Shown here: piece by piece, positions 1 to 8,677 of the stretch
Numbering within the stretch: the first letter of the stretch is position 1
Layout of the letters: each line of letters opens with the position of its first letter
From: Flavobacterium limicola
GTDB taxonomy: Bacteria; Bacteroidota; Bacteroidia; Flavobacteriales; Flavobacteriaceae
NCBI RefSeq assembly: GCF_003634755.1
Contig: NZ_RBXA01000007.1
Span: 1-44,794, forward strand
Length of the DNA: 44,794 nt
Reading direction: 5' to 3'
Translations under genes and position numbers: made by a program
Notes under the pieces: generated by a model
The model's input: only the letters and a program-made list of their open reading frames with translations
Told to the model about the DNA's origin: nothing
Database searches by the model: none

Positions 1-90
1 AGCCCGAGCCGTTCGCCTTCCAGGCTCAACTCGCGGACTGCTGCCACTTTACTTTTTCGTTGTTTTTTTATGCTTTTTATTTAAGGGCGG
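1..90 (+). repeat. Dispersed repeat core B, copy B0, cut by the window edge
   Basis: This GC-richer stretch recurs almost unchanged inside 10935-11071 and 11302-11438, and in collapsed form at 11621-11720. It contains a GAGCC/GGCTC stem and ends in the shared tail AAGGGCGGTTAGA. Its left part lies outside the window. No reading frame is conserved between copies, so it is treated as a non-coding dispersed repeat. Confidence 0.85.
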
Positions 91-121
91 TTAGAAGAGT
101 GGTTACAGAAACGTTTATTGG

Positions 122-192
<71 letters not shown>

Positions 193-343
193 TATATGAA
201 GTACAATTTTTTCTTTTGTCTTGATTACTCACAAGTTAATGCTTTTTTGGAGTTCGTGAATCTTCGATTTCAAAAGAAACAAAAATTATTCACGGGTTGT
301 TATTGTTTTTTTGGTATTCATGAATCTTCGATTTCAAGCCTGA

Positions 344-478
344 ATAGTTTTATCCCAAAAATCATCGGACGTATTTTTCTATCGCAACCCCAGCCGCTCG
401 TGTTTCACACTCGACTCGGGGGTTGCTCCCCTCGGCCAACGCTTAAATCCTTACCTTGATTTTTTGGGATAAAACTAT
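344..478. repeat. Dispersed inverted-repeat core A, copy A1
   Basis: About 135 bp bounded by near-perfect 20-bp inverted ends. The left end reads TAGTTTTATCCC (345-356) and the right end GGGATAAAACTA (466-477); the pairing continues inward through an A-run/T-run and TCA/TGA. Other copies are at 4371-4504 and 11847-11980. The interior is GC-richer than its surroundings and has no conserved reading frame. Confidence 0.9.
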
Positions 479-852
479 AAGGGCGGTTAGAAGAGGGTTT
501 ATATGAACGTTTATTGGTTTTATGGATGTTGGGTTTGCAATTTTCGTTTTGAACCAGCCCTAAAGGGAGTCGAAAAATCAGAACGTGATGTTGTCCCCCG
601 ACGGTGCTCAAGATGACAGCTCTGTAGCGGCTGGAATAATTTTCGGTACATTTTTATAAAATAGCTATCGTTATTTTATAAAAATAGTTGAAAAGCGTTT
701 TTTAGTTTTCTTTGAGCAGGGAGTTGTGCTGAATTATTTTTATTCCACTTTTTATTTATCTTGAGTTAACTGCGGTCTCCGTTCCTATAAATTTTTAACT
801 TTAAAAAATATATTCCAATCGTATTCGTTATGAATAGGAACAACTCTTTATT
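479..852. other. Intergenic region with repeat tail, repeat C and an AT hairpin
   Basis: After the A1 tail (AAGGGCGGTTAGA, then AACGTTTATTGG) comes a block around 555-600 containing CAGCCCTAAAGGGAGTCG, repeated near 11153-11190. At 651-684 there is a perfect 13-bp inverted repeat (TTTTTATAAAATA at 651-663, its complement at 672-684) with an 8-nt loop. It could be a bidirectional terminator or a regulatory hairpin. I could not fix the promoter of the following aminotransferase gene. Confidence 0.6.
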
Positions 853-858
853 TTGAAG

Positions 859-2001
859 ATGCAAAAAAACAAAATTTGGCTTTCACCTCCTCATATGGGA
901 GGAAACGAACAACGATATATCCAAGAGGCCTTTGATACCAACTGGATTGCTCCGATAGGACCCAATATTGATTTTTTTGAACAAAGTTTGGAGCATTATC
1001 TGGGTTCATGGTATGTTGCCGCATTGAACTCGGGTACCGCGGCCATTCATTTGGGATTGATTCTTTTAGGGGTTCAGTCAGGTGATACCGTACTTTGTCA
1101 GAGCATGACCTTTTCAGCTTCAGCCAATCCTATTTTGTATCAAGGGGCAATCCCTATTTTTATAGACAGTGAGGCCGAAACCTGGAATTTATGTCCTATT
1201 GCCCTTGAAGAAGCTATCATTGACCAGATAAAAAAAGGGAAAAAGCCCAAAGCTATTATTGCAGTGCATTTATACGGAATCCCTTATAACATTGACGCCA
1301 TTCGAGCGCTTGCTGATATTTATGGAATTCCAATTTTGGAAGATAGCGCTGAGGCACTAGGAAGTAGTTATAAAGGACAAAAATGTGGCACTTTTGGGGA
1401 TGTTGGCATATTCTCTTTTAATGGCAGTAAAATCATAACGACCTCGGGAGGAGGTGCTATTGTGACAAATTCCGCGGCCTTAAAGAAGAAAGCTATTTTT
1501 TATGCCACGCAATCCAGGGAGGATGCTAGTCATTATGAGCACAGTCAGATCGGGTATACGTACAGAATGAGCAATGTATGTGCCGGCATCGGTCGGGGAC
1601 AAATGGAAGTACTGGAAAAACATTTGGTATCAAGGAGGTGGGTCCATCAATTTTATACCGTTTTTTTTGAAGGTATCGCCGGAATTACGGTGCATGCTGT
1701 ACCTGATGACCGCTATTTTTCTAATTATTGGTTGACTGCCATTTTAATAGATCCCATTAATCCTTATCAAATGACAAGAGATAAAGTGATGCAAGCGCTT
1801 TCCGAGGAAAATATTGAATCTCGTCCCCTTTGGAAACCGATGCATTTGCAACCTCTTTTTAAGGAAAATGCCTATTACGGTCATGCAGTAGCCGCAACTT
1901 TATTTGCGCATGGACTTTGTTTGCCGTCGGGTTCAAATCTTAGTGATGAAGCACTAAACAGGATTAAAGGGGTCTTCTTGCAATTAATGGGCTTAGGATA
2001 A
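859..2001 (+). CDS. DegT/DnrJ/EryC1/StrS family PLP-dependent sugar aminotransferase (PglE-like)
   Basis: This is a fold-type I PLP enzyme that aminates the keto carbon of a nucleotide-linked sugar. The ATG at 859 is preferred; a TTG two codons upstream also fits. Family marks are the SGTAAIH phosphate-binding segment near residue 60, EDSAEALGSSY with the cofactor aspartate near residue 162, and SFNGSKIITTSGGG with the Schiff-base lysine at about K191. Its 381 residues are normal for the family. The next gene makes 4-keto-6-deoxy UDP-sugars, so a PglE-like role (UDP-4-keto sugar to UDP-4-amino-4,6-dideoxy-GlcNAc) is the best inference. The partner acetyltransferase (PglD) is not in the window and may lie to the left. 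The exact sugar cannot be read from sequence. Confidence 0.9.
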   Translation: MQKNKIWLSPPHMGGNEQRYIQEAFDTNWIAPIGPNIDFFEQSLEHYLGSWYVAALNSGTAAIHLGLILLGVQSGDTVLCQSMTFSASANPILYQGAIPIFIDSEAETWNLCPIALEEAIIDQIKKGKKPKAIIAVHLYGIPYNIDAIRALADIYGIPILEDSAEALGSSYKGQKCGTFGDVGIFSFNGSKIITTSGGGAIVTNSAALKKKAIFYATQSREDASHYEHSQIGYTYRMSNVCAGIGRGQMEVLEKHLVSRRWVHQFYTVFFEGIAGITVHAVPDDRYFSNYWLTAILIDPINPYQMTRDKVMQALSEENIESRPLWKPMHLQPLFKENAYYGHAVAATLFAHGLCLPSGSNLSDEALNRIKGVFLQLMGLG

Positions 2002-2141
2002 ACCAAGAAGCCTGTCTTTTTGAAAAAGCGGTCTTTTAAAACGATATCATCCGTGCCCGAAGTCCGGTTGCGTTTTTATCATAGTCGTTATAAAAACCGA
2101 AATGTAATGCATAAACCTGTTATTTTAACATCAATTATTTG

Positions 2142-2149
2142 TAGTTTTG
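2142..2149 (+). promoter_or_regulatory. Candidate -7 promoter element (TAGTTTTG)
   Basis: It matches the Bacteroidota consensus TAnnTTTG exactly and lies 37 nt before the TTG start at 2186. No clear TTG-type -33 element sits 17-23 nt upstream, so this is tentative. Confidence 0.35.
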
Positions 2150-2185
2150 TTATCATAACAAAGAATAATTTTAAAGCTATATCAA

Positions 2186-4153
2186 TTGGATAGAAATAAT
2201 AATACGAATCTGGATGGGTTTGTTTCAAAATATTTTTCGAGAGCTAATCTGCGATTTAATATTCATAACCTTAGTTATCTGCCCCGTTGGATCATCGTGA
2301 TGATGGATGTGACTGTTTTGATTGTCGCTTTCTTTTTTACCTATCTGATCTTCAGAGGAACTGGTCTGGATTATATTATTACGTCACATCGTTTTCTTTT
2401 TATAAGTTCTTTTTTTGGCGTTAATATTTTCTTCTTTTGGATTTTTAGAACGTATTCCGGAATTATCAGACACTCTTCTTACATCGATGCAGTCAAACTT
2501 TTGTTTTCACAAATGGCTGTTTTGGTGCTGCTTCTTTTTTTTAATTTTGCTTATGAGTTGCTGTTTGATGACAAAGCCTTTTTGAATACCGCTTTGTTTA
2601 TCAATGTCGTGCTCTCTTTTTGTGGTTTGTTTTTGTATCGTGTGGTCGTGAAACAGACTTTTGAACTTTATTTTTCGGAGAAAGGGAATAATAAACTCAT
2701 CAGAGCCATTATCTATGGTACTGATGCGAATGCGATATCTGTAGCCAATGCGTTAAAATTTGAAACTCCTTCCCGTTTTAAAATTGTTGGTTTTGTAGAC
2801 AAGAACAATCAAAATGCCTCCAAAAGAATGTTGGATTTGCCTATTTTGGTGCAAAAGAAAAAGATGCCGACCTTGATGCGCTCCGTGGGTGCTGAAGGTG
2901 TCATTATAGCAGATAAAAGCTTGACCAAAGAAGAGCAATTGATCATTGTGGACCAATGTTTAGAATACAATTTTAAGGTGTATAATGTCCCTTTGATTTC
3001 TAACTGGGAAAACCAAAAGGAGATTTCCCAAAAAGTAAAGAATATAGAAATTGAGGATTTATTAGAAAGACAACCCATTGTATTAGATAATAAATCAATT
3101 ACTAGACAGCTGAAAGACAGGACTGTACTGATTACCGGAGCAGCAGGATCGATAGGCAGTGAAATTGTACGTCAGGTATTGAGTTTTCATCCTAAAAAGA
3201 TTATTATTTTAGATCAAGCGGAAACTCCGCTGCATCATTTATGCCTAGAGACCCAAGCTCTAATTTCTGATTCAAAAATCAGAACTGTAATAGGTGATAT
3301 CCGTAATAAAGAGGCTTTGGAGAATCTTTTCAGTTTGTATCGTCCTCAAGTGGTTTTTCACGCTGCTGCCTACAAGCACGTTCCCTTGATGGAGGAAAAT
3401 CCTTCTCAAGCCATTCTTACCAATATTCAGGGCACTAAAAATCTAGCTGATTTAGCTTGTAAGTACAACGTAAAGAAATTTGTAATGGTGTCTACCGATA
3501 AAGCGGTGAATCCCAGCAATGTGATGGGAGCCAGTAAACGAATAGCAGAGAAATATGTTCAATCCCTTCATCTAAGAAGTCAAAGGGAGGTTCATTCCAA
3601 CGCAACAAAATTTATTACTACCCGTTTTGGAAATGTTTTGGGTTCTAATGGTTCCGTTGTGCCTTTGTTTACCAAACAAATCGCGGAAGGTGGTCCCTTA
3701 ACGATTACACATCCTGATATTATTCGGTATTTTATGACGATACCGGAGGCTTGCCAACTGGTTTTGGAAGCCGGTGCCATGGGGAACGGCGGTGAAATTT
3801 ATATTTTTGACATGGGAAAACCGGTTAAAATTATTGATTTGGCCCGAAAGATGATTAAGCTTGCCGGATTCATTCCTGAAAAAGATATTAAAATTCAAAT
3901 TGTTGGTTTGCGACCGGGAGAGAAATTATATGAGGAATTGCTCAATGATACGTCAAAGACATTGGCTACGCATCATGAAAAAATTATGATTGCACAGGAA
4001 ATTCAAGATGAGTTTGAAACTCTTCATGTTGATATTGATGAATTGATTGGTATTGCTAATCAGTATCAGAATGATGCTGTTGTTGCGAAAATGAAAAAGA
4101 TTGTGCCGGAGTTTAAGAGTATGAATTCGACTTTTGAGTTATTGGATAAATAA
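2186..4153 (+). CDS. Membrane-anchored UDP-sugar 4,6-dehydratase (WbpM/FlaA1/PglF/CapD family)
   Basis: The predicted reaction is UDP-GlcNAc (or a relative) to a 4-keto-6-deoxy sugar at the cytoplasmic membrane face. Residues ~30-160 hold about four membrane segments. A CoA-binding-like Rossmann domain spans ~170-290. A second Rossmann SDR domain begins with TGAAGSIGSE (317-326) and continues with AAYKHVPLMEENP. The catalytic block is VSTDKAVNPSNVMGASK. Its methionine (M447), where classical SDRs have tyrosine, with K451 and the upstream Ser/Thr, is the hallmark of the large WbpM-type dehydratases. At 655 residues it has the usual length. The TTG start gives a short hydrophilic head; no in-frame ATG occurs before M39, and an upstream stop at 2156 limits extension. 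A terminator follows. Confidence 0.9.
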   Translation: MDRNNNTNLDGFVSKYFSRANLRFNIHNLSYLPRWIIVMMDVTVLIVAFFFTYLIFRGTGLDYIITSHRFLFISSFFGVNIFFFWIFRTYSGIIRHSSYIDAVKLLFSQMAVLVLLLFFNFAYELLFDDKAFLNTALFINVVLSFCGLFLYRVVVKQTFELYFSEKGNNKLIRAIIYGTDANAISVANALKFETPSRFKIVGFVDKNNQNASKRMLDLPILVQKKKMPTLMRSVGAEGVIIADKSLTKEEQLIIVDQCLEYNFKVYNVPLISNWENQKEISQKVKNIEIEDLLERQPIVLDNKSITRQLKDRTVLITGAAGSIGSEIVRQVLSFHPKKIIILDQAETPLHHLCLETQALISDSKIRTVIGDIRNKEALENLFSLYRPQVVFHAAAYKHVPLMEENPSQAILTNIQGTKNLADLACKYNVKKFVMVSTDKAVNPSNVMGASKRIAEKYVQSLHLRSQREVHSNATKFITTRFGNVLGSNGSVVPLFTKQIAEGGPLTITHPDIIRYFMTIPEACQLVLEAGAMGNGGEIYIFDMGKPVKIIDLARKMIKLAGFIPEKDIKIQIVGLRPGEKLYEELLNDTSKTLATHHEKIMIAQEIQDEFETLHVDIDELIGIANQYQNDAVVAKMKKIVPEFKSMNSTFELLDK

Positions 4154-4186
4154 GAATTATTAATAATTTTTATTATTATTAGGGAG

Positions 4187-4222
4187 AAGCCCATAGGACA
4201 GTTTTGTTTTATGGGCTTTTTT
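4187..4222 (+). terminator. Rho-independent terminator after the dehydratase gene
   Basis: A perfect 9-bp stem, AAGCCCATA (4187-4195) with TATGGGCTT (4210-4218), runs into a T-tract to 4222. It lies 33 bp past the stop codon and probably ends the aminotransferase-dehydratase transcript. Confidence 0.85.
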
Positions 4223-4323
4223 GTGTTTGTAGTGGATTTTTTATTGTAGTTGTTTGTAGTGGTTTTTATAGTGGTTTTTATAGTGGTTTTCGGTGTAGGT
4301 TTATTATTTCTGAAGAACGATCT

Positions 4324-4351
4324 TTTCTTTTTTGCTTGATCAAAAAAGAAA
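4324..4351. repeat. Palindromic repeat module H, copy H1
   Basis: Perfect 11-bp arms TTTCTTTTTTG (4324-4334) and CAAAAAAGAAA (4341-4351) enclose the loop CTTGAT. The same module occurs at 11533-11560, and with a compensated base pair at 11805-11826. It lies just before core A2. Confidence 0.85.
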
Positions 4352-4370
4352 CAAAAAAATCACTGCCTGA

Positions 4371-4504
4371 ATAGTTTTATCCCAAAATCATCGGACGTAT
4401 TTTCCTATCGCAACCCCAGCCGCTCGTGTTTCACACTCGACTGGGGGGGTGCTCCCTTCGGCCAACGCTTAAATCCTTACCGTGATTTTTTGGGTTAAAA
4501 CTAT
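4371..4504. repeat. Dispersed inverted-repeat core A, copy A2
   Basis: Same element as 344-478. The left end TAGTTTTATCCC (4372-4383) pairs with GGGTTAAAACTA (4492-4503) with one mismatch. The tail that follows is degenerate (AAGTGCGGGG). Confidence 0.9.
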
Positions 4505-4568
4505 AAGTGCGGGGTTAGGAGTTCTAGGTTCTAGGTTTTGGGTTGACCCTGATCCTAAAGGAGATTTA

Positions 4569-4657
4569 GTGAAAAGGGAATAGTGAATAATGAAAAGGGA
4601 AAAGGGAATTGTGAAAAGTGAATAATGAAAAGTGAATTGTGAAAAGTGAAAAGGGAG
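4569..4657. repeat. GTGAAAAGTGAA-type degenerate minisatellite, S1
   Basis: Tandem, imperfect 7-8 bp units (GTGAAAA, GTGAATA, GAAAAGG). The same type of sequence occurs at 13117-13249, 13646-13702 and, inverted, at 13810-13839. An ORF read from the opposite strand here is only a translation of the repeat. Confidence 0.8.
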
Positions 4658-4744
4658 AGGTACGTTTTAGGAGTATTTGAGGAATAGACTTTATAATGAT
4701 AGGGGGAAGCGATAGAAAGATGCTGACGAGGTGTCTTTTTTTGT

Positions 4745-4778
4745 TTTGATAATTTGTAATAAAAAAACTATATATTAG
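4745..4778 (+). promoter_or_regulatory. Possible Bacteroidota promoter
   Basis: TTTG at 4745-4748 is followed after 22 nt by TATATTAG (4771-4778), one mismatch from TAnnTTTG. It lies about 115 bp upstream of the lipoprotein ATG at 4894. Spacing is at the long end of the expected range. Confidence 0.3.
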
Positions 4779-4893
4779 CAAAACAAAAAATACTGATGTT
4801 TGTCAGACATAGCAACCCAATTTAGGGTAGATATGTTGGACGCTATCCGATATATATACAAGTTGTGTGTAATTTTAAAAGACCGACAGACAA

Positions 4894-5490
4894 ATGATAT
4901 CAAAGAAGAAAATACTATTTTTATTTCTACTGACTTTTTTAATTACAAGTTGTAATCCAGGTTACAGAAAAATTGACAATAAATGGGCTTATGTGACTTA
5001 CGACGAAGCGGCAGGTAGACGAGTTAGATATATTGAAGTTGACAATGAGACATTTGAAATTTTAAAAGAAAATGATTACGCCAAAGACAAAAGTAAAGTT
5101 TTTTATACAGGAACAATAATACCTACAGCAGATAGTAAAACTTTCAACATAATAGGGCAAGGTTATTCAAAAGACAACTTTCAAGTTTTTATGGATAATG
5201 AAATTATGATAGGAGCAAATCCACTTTCATTTAAGATGCTTGACTACCCATATTCACGTGACGACAATACAATATTTTGTGGGACTATTCCAATGGATGT
5301 TAAAGATGTTGAAAACTTTAAAGTAATTCGGACTTCTGGCGGGAAAACAACTGCACTGAGCTCACACTTTATTAAATTTAATCCTGAATTTTCATTTATA
5401 GACACATTAAAATACAATGGGGTAATTTATGGTGACGGACAAGGTGAAACTTTAACGGAAAAATTTGATGGATACAAAAAGAAAAAATAA
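4894..5490 (+). CDS. Putative DKNYY-family lipoprotein
   Basis: The N-terminus is a lipoprotein signal: two-lysine head, hydrophobic stretch, and a lipobox ending LITSC with the modified cysteine at residue 20. The mature protein carries spaced repeats resembling the DKNYY family: YAKDKSKVFY near residue 62, YSKDNFQVF near 91 and YSRDDNTIF near 119. These proteins are usually surface or periplasmic lipoproteins of unknown function. At 198 residues it is a compact member. It stands alone, with its own leader and trailer, in an island of unrelated single genes. No specific function can be given. Confidence 0.8.
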   Translation: MISKKKILFLFLLTFLITSCNPGYRKIDNKWAYVTYDEAAGRRVRYIEVDNETFEILKENDYAKDKSKVFYTGTIIPTADSKTFNIIGQGYSKDNFQVFMDNEIMIGANPLSFKMLDYPYSRDDNTIFCGTIPMDVKDVENFKVIRTSGGKTTALSSHFIKFNPEFSFIDTLKYNGVIYGDGQGETLTEKFDGYKKKK

Positions 5491-5602
5491 CTCCACACAA
5501 CAGATAAGGCTTCGTTGCGGGCGTAGCACGAACAATGAAATAGGTGTTGAACGGAATCGATTACATGCCGTCAACATTTGTGAGTTATCGTTAAGTTGTT
5601 TG
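5491..5602. other. Spacer downstream of the lipoprotein gene (cassette-like)
   Basis: About 110 bp of non-coding sequence running from the lipoprotein stop into ACAACAGATAAGGC and on to TTATCGTTAAGTTG. Its style recalls the long structured spacers after other genes in this island (7628-7891, 9563-9726). Reading it as a gene-cassette boundary is inference. Confidence 0.35.
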
Positions 5603-5613
5603 AATGGATTTTA

Positions 5614-5638
5614 AGAGGATTGAGTGTCCTCTTTTTTT
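5614..5638 (+). terminator. Small rho-independent terminator-like hairpin
   Basis: AGAGGA (5614-5619) pairs with TCCTCT (5627-5632) and is followed by a T-tract. It could end the lipoprotein transcript. It also lies just outside the C-terminal end of the decayed IS91 transposase. Confidence 0.6.
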
Positions 5639-5679
5639 GTATGGTAAAATCAAGATGGTTTTTACGTGTTTTCCTTCAC

Positions 5680-6335
5680 TTATGGGCATACGTGCCCATA
5701 TCCATAGAATGAACTTTCATAGGGAATTGAACTTTGGCTATCGCCAAGATACCATGCAGGTGTACCCCGCTGGTCAAAACTGCTATCCGATGTACGTTGC
5801 CTGTTTTACAACACGGACATTTAGGCAAGAAAGGCTTTTTTTCTTCTTTCTCTAATACTTTCACTTACAGTTTTTCTTGTAAAAGTTGCAACTTTGCTCG
5901 TTTCCAAGTACTGCTCCAAAAACCGTCATGACGGATCTTGATTAAGCGTTTGGGCAAAATATGTATTGAACACCGCCTGATACAATCCCGGTGCGCAAGT
6001 GTGATTTTTTTTTTGATGCCCGCTACACGGTAATCCTTATCATCAAAAGTTACGTTTTCATTATCTATGCTTTTGATTCTAGCAGTACTAATGGCGATTT
6101 TATGGGTGTATTTACCCAAATATTCCGCTACCGACATTGGGCTTCCAAAAGGTTTCTTAGTAAATACCGCCCAGGTTTCTGCCATAATTTCTGGCGAATT
6201 TGTTGTATTGAATAGGTAATTTTGACTTGATTTTGGCGTAATATTTAGCCCTAAAAACTTTAGACAAGGTTTTGACCGGAAACAAGAATCTAACACCGTT
6301 TCTGCTATTTTGCCACTGTCCGTTTTTCAATAAAG
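5680..6335 (-). pseudogene. Decayed IS91-family transposase, C-terminal part
   Basis: On the minus strand successive frames give IS91-type transposase segments in the right order. About 6330-6190 gives FPVKTLSKVFRAKYYAKIK. After a frameshift, 6170-5868 gives the diagnostic SVAEYLGKYTHKIAIS, then FHILPKR-like text and WKRAKLQLLQEKL. An in-frame TAA follows at 5865, then KPFLPKCPCCKTGN in the same frame. A second shift leads to FDQRGTPAWYLGDSQ and a stop at 5680. The N-terminal zinc-binding part is missing. With at least one nonsense and two frameshift lesions, the element is dead. IS91 elements normally transpose by a rolling-circle mechanism and can carry neighbouring DNA. Confidence 0.85.
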
Positions 6336-6469
6336 AATTTCAATTGTAGTTTAAATCATATATATTTACTCTCTGATTAACTAAATACAGTTCGTTTGTA
6401 GATTTTTAGACCAACTGACGTTAAGGCAAGCCGTATGCAGAATCGCAGAAAAATCATTAAAAGCAAAAT

Positions 6470-7627
6470 ATGAAGCTATTATATTTCACATTATTATTCA
6501 TCTTTACAAATATCTTTTACACAACAGCACAAAAAATTTCTGTTAATATTGGTTTAGACACTTTAAGTTTAGAGAGAAGTAAGATTGTGAAACTTTGGAG
6601 TGATTATTTAAAGTCAAATCCAGATGAAATAAATAACAATCCAAATTGGTGTGAAAATGACAGAATAAAATACAAAAGTTATGATTTATTGAAAAGCGAA
6701 GGATTTTTAAGTCCTTCCCTTTATTACTTTCAACTGAACAATAAAATTTTATCAATATCAAAAACAGAAAATGATTATATTATAAAATCAGCATTTTATG
6801 ATAGTGAAACTTTTGATATCTATGCTATTACAAATGTAGTGGCAACAAAAATAAATGACATTTTTTATCTTACAAATTATCAGCCTAAATTAATTAAAGA
6901 CTGGCAAACAAGAACAGTAGGAAATATTATTTATCATTTTTATTCAGACTATCAATTTAGTGAAGAAAAGGCAGCACAAGCAAACGCATATTTAAATAAA
7001 ATTTGTTCTGTGTTTGAACTAAAGCCTGAAATAATCAATTATTTTATTTGTCGTGATTGCGAAGATATTTTTAGAGTCAAAGGTTTTGATTATGTGTTAT
7101 CAATGGGAAATGCAACAGAATGTGGCTTTTTTGATAAATATAATAATATAATTTACGCTACGGCTTTTGCAGGTGAAAACCACCAACACGAAATCACTCA
7201 TTTTATAAACAATTATTTTCCAAATGCAAATGAATTATTATTAACAGGACTATCAGCATATTGGGGAGAAGAAAACGCTCACAAAGGAAAACCATTACTT
7301 TATAGTGTAAAAAGAGTTAATGAATATTTAAAAAACCATCCTGAAATTGATTTAAACAAACCAAATGAATTTTGGAAATTAGATGAAGAAACGAACCCTC
7401 AATATGTTACTGGAGCTATAATTTGTGATATTGCATTTGAAAAAGGAGGAATTAGTACATTAAAACGTTTTCTAAATAAGAGCAAAAGCGATGAGGAATT
7501 CCTTTTATTTATAGAAAAAGAATTGAAAGTAAAAAAAGGAGATTTGAATAAAATTATAAGACAGCGGATAGAAAAAATATCCAAGGAGAATAAGTTTGAT
7601 ACTGTAAAATTAAAAGCCACCCAGTAA
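6470..7627 (+). CDS. Secreted HExxH metallopeptidase-like protein, uncharacterised
   Basis: A Sec signal peptide (residues 1-20, cut near TTAQ-K) predicts export to the periplasm or beyond. The central region contains HEITH (240-244), preceded by YATAFAGENHQ and followed by NELLLTGLSAYWGEE. This arrangement is typical of gluzincin-like zinc peptidases, with a glutamate about 25 residues after the motif as a plausible third ligand. The protein is 385 residues, very AT-rich, Lys/Asn-rich and cysteine-poor. There is no obvious operon partner. I do not recognise a named family. Peptidase activity is inferred only from the motif and context; a non-catalytic role remains possible. Confidence 0.7.
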   Translation: MKLLYFTLLFIFTNIFYTTAQKISVNIGLDTLSLERSKIVKLWSDYLKSNPDEINNNPNWCENDRIKYKSYDLLKSEGFLSPSLYYFQLNNKILSISKTENDYIIKSAFYDSETFDIYAITNVVATKINDIFYLTNYQPKLIKDWQTRTVGNIIYHFYSDYQFSEEKAAQANAYLNKICSVFELKPEIINYFICRDCEDIFRVKGFDYVLSMGNATECGFFDKYNNIIYATAFAGENHQHEITHFINNYFPNANELLLTGLSAYWGEENAHKGKPLLYSVKRVNEYLKNHPEIDLNKPNEFWKLDEETNPQYVTGAIICDIAFEKGGISTLKRFLNKSKSDEEFLLFIEKELKVKKGDLNKIIRQRIEKISKENKFDTVKLKATQ

Positions 7628-7891
7628 CAGCTACAACGGATTTGGGCAATAGGTTTTCCCGAAGTATCGGGAGGAAAGTTGGTTTTCTATTTGGGATGAA
7701 TTTGCTTCACTTTTATGCGATCGTTCAGGTAGCAAATCCGAAGGCAAGGCTTAATTTGGTAGCTTACACGCTTTTTTATCATAACGTTAGCAGTCAGGCA
7801 AGAAAACAACCGTAGAATTCACTGTAACGAAAAGTAAATTGAACTGACAGATATAGAAAAACGACAATGACTAAATTATACTTCCAACAAA
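7628..7891. other. Long structured spacer (cassette-like)
   Basis: It begins ACAACGGATTTGGGCAATAGG and holds a hairpin TCCCGA-AGTA-TCGGGA (7657-7672). GGATTTG (7638-7644) has its complement CAAATCC at 7733-7739. It ends in ATAACGTTAGCAGTCAGG before the leader of the next gene. From memory, similar non-coding blocks sit between solo genes in many Bacteroidota; this needs a search. No gene is seen here. Confidence 0.45.
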
Positions 7892-8587
7892 ATGATTTCA
7901 AATAAAAATTTAGCACGAATTGCAGGCTTTTGCTATCTAATTGTAATAGCTACAGGGTTATTTTCGGAAGTTTTCGTTAGACAAACATTAAGAGTGTCAA
8001 ACGATGCTTTGACTACCGCTCATAACATTCAAACCAACGAAATGCTTTTTCGTTGGGGTTTTGTTGCTGACCTAATCAACTTTGTAGTTGGTTTGCCTAC
8101 CATACTGATTATTTATTATTTATTCAAACGAACAAATAAGCTATTATTACAGCTAGCAGTTGCGTTTGTTATTATCCAAACTGCTATAATTGCAGTAAAC
8201 CTTCTGAATCAAATTTCACCATTACTGCTATTAAGCAACGATACTTACCTAAAGACATTCCAACCGGATCAACTTGCAACCCTTTCTCTACTATCACTAA
8301 ATATTCAGGCTCAAGGCTACGCTATTGGTTTGGTGTTCTTTGGATTTTACTGTCTAATTGTAGGTTATGTACTCTATAAATCAAAATATTTACCTAAACT
8401 ATTTGGGGCACTTTATGCCGTTACGGGTTTGTGTTACTTGGTAAATAGCTTTACAATGCTCCTTTCAAAAGGCTTTGAAAATCCATTGTTTATCTATCTT
8501 GCTATCCCGATTTTTATTGGAGAGTTATCACTTTGCTTATGGCTACTCATAAAAGGTATTGATACTTCTAAAATGATTAAAAACTGA
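7892..8587 (+). CDS. DUF4386 domain membrane protein
   Basis: It opens with NLARIAGFCYLIVIATGLFSE, the typical start of DUF4386 proteins. Around six hydrophobic helices are visible: ~10-28, 55-78, 86-110, 140-162, 168-190 and 200-222. A loop with RQTLRVSNDALTTAHNI follows the first helix, as is usual in the family. At 231 residues the length is normal. It is an inner-membrane protein of unknown function. The neighbours are unrelated, and there is no sign of a shared pathway with them. Confidence 0.85.
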   Translation: MISNKNLARIAGFCYLIVIATGLFSEVFVRQTLRVSNDALTTAHNIQTNEMLFRWGFVADLINFVVGLPTILIIYYLFKRTNKLLLQLAVAFVIIQTAIIAVNLLNQISPLLLLSNDTYLKTFQPDQLATLSLLSLNIQAQGYAIGLVFFGFYCLIVGYVLYKSKYLPKLFGALYAVTGLCYLVNSFTMLLSKGFENPLFIYLAIPIFIGELSLCLWLLIKGIDTSKMIKN

Positions 8588-8677
8588 TGCCAAAAAGACA
8601 ACACACCCTATTGAAAATTAGTGATAAACCGAAAAATAAATCTTAATTTACTTCCAAACTACACACCAACCTACAAT

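Noticed and set aside
5604..6215. Plus-strand ORFs at 5604-5855, 5734-5931 and 5991-6215
   Set aside because: They are antisense to the decayed IS91 transposase, whose conserved segments are on the minus strand.
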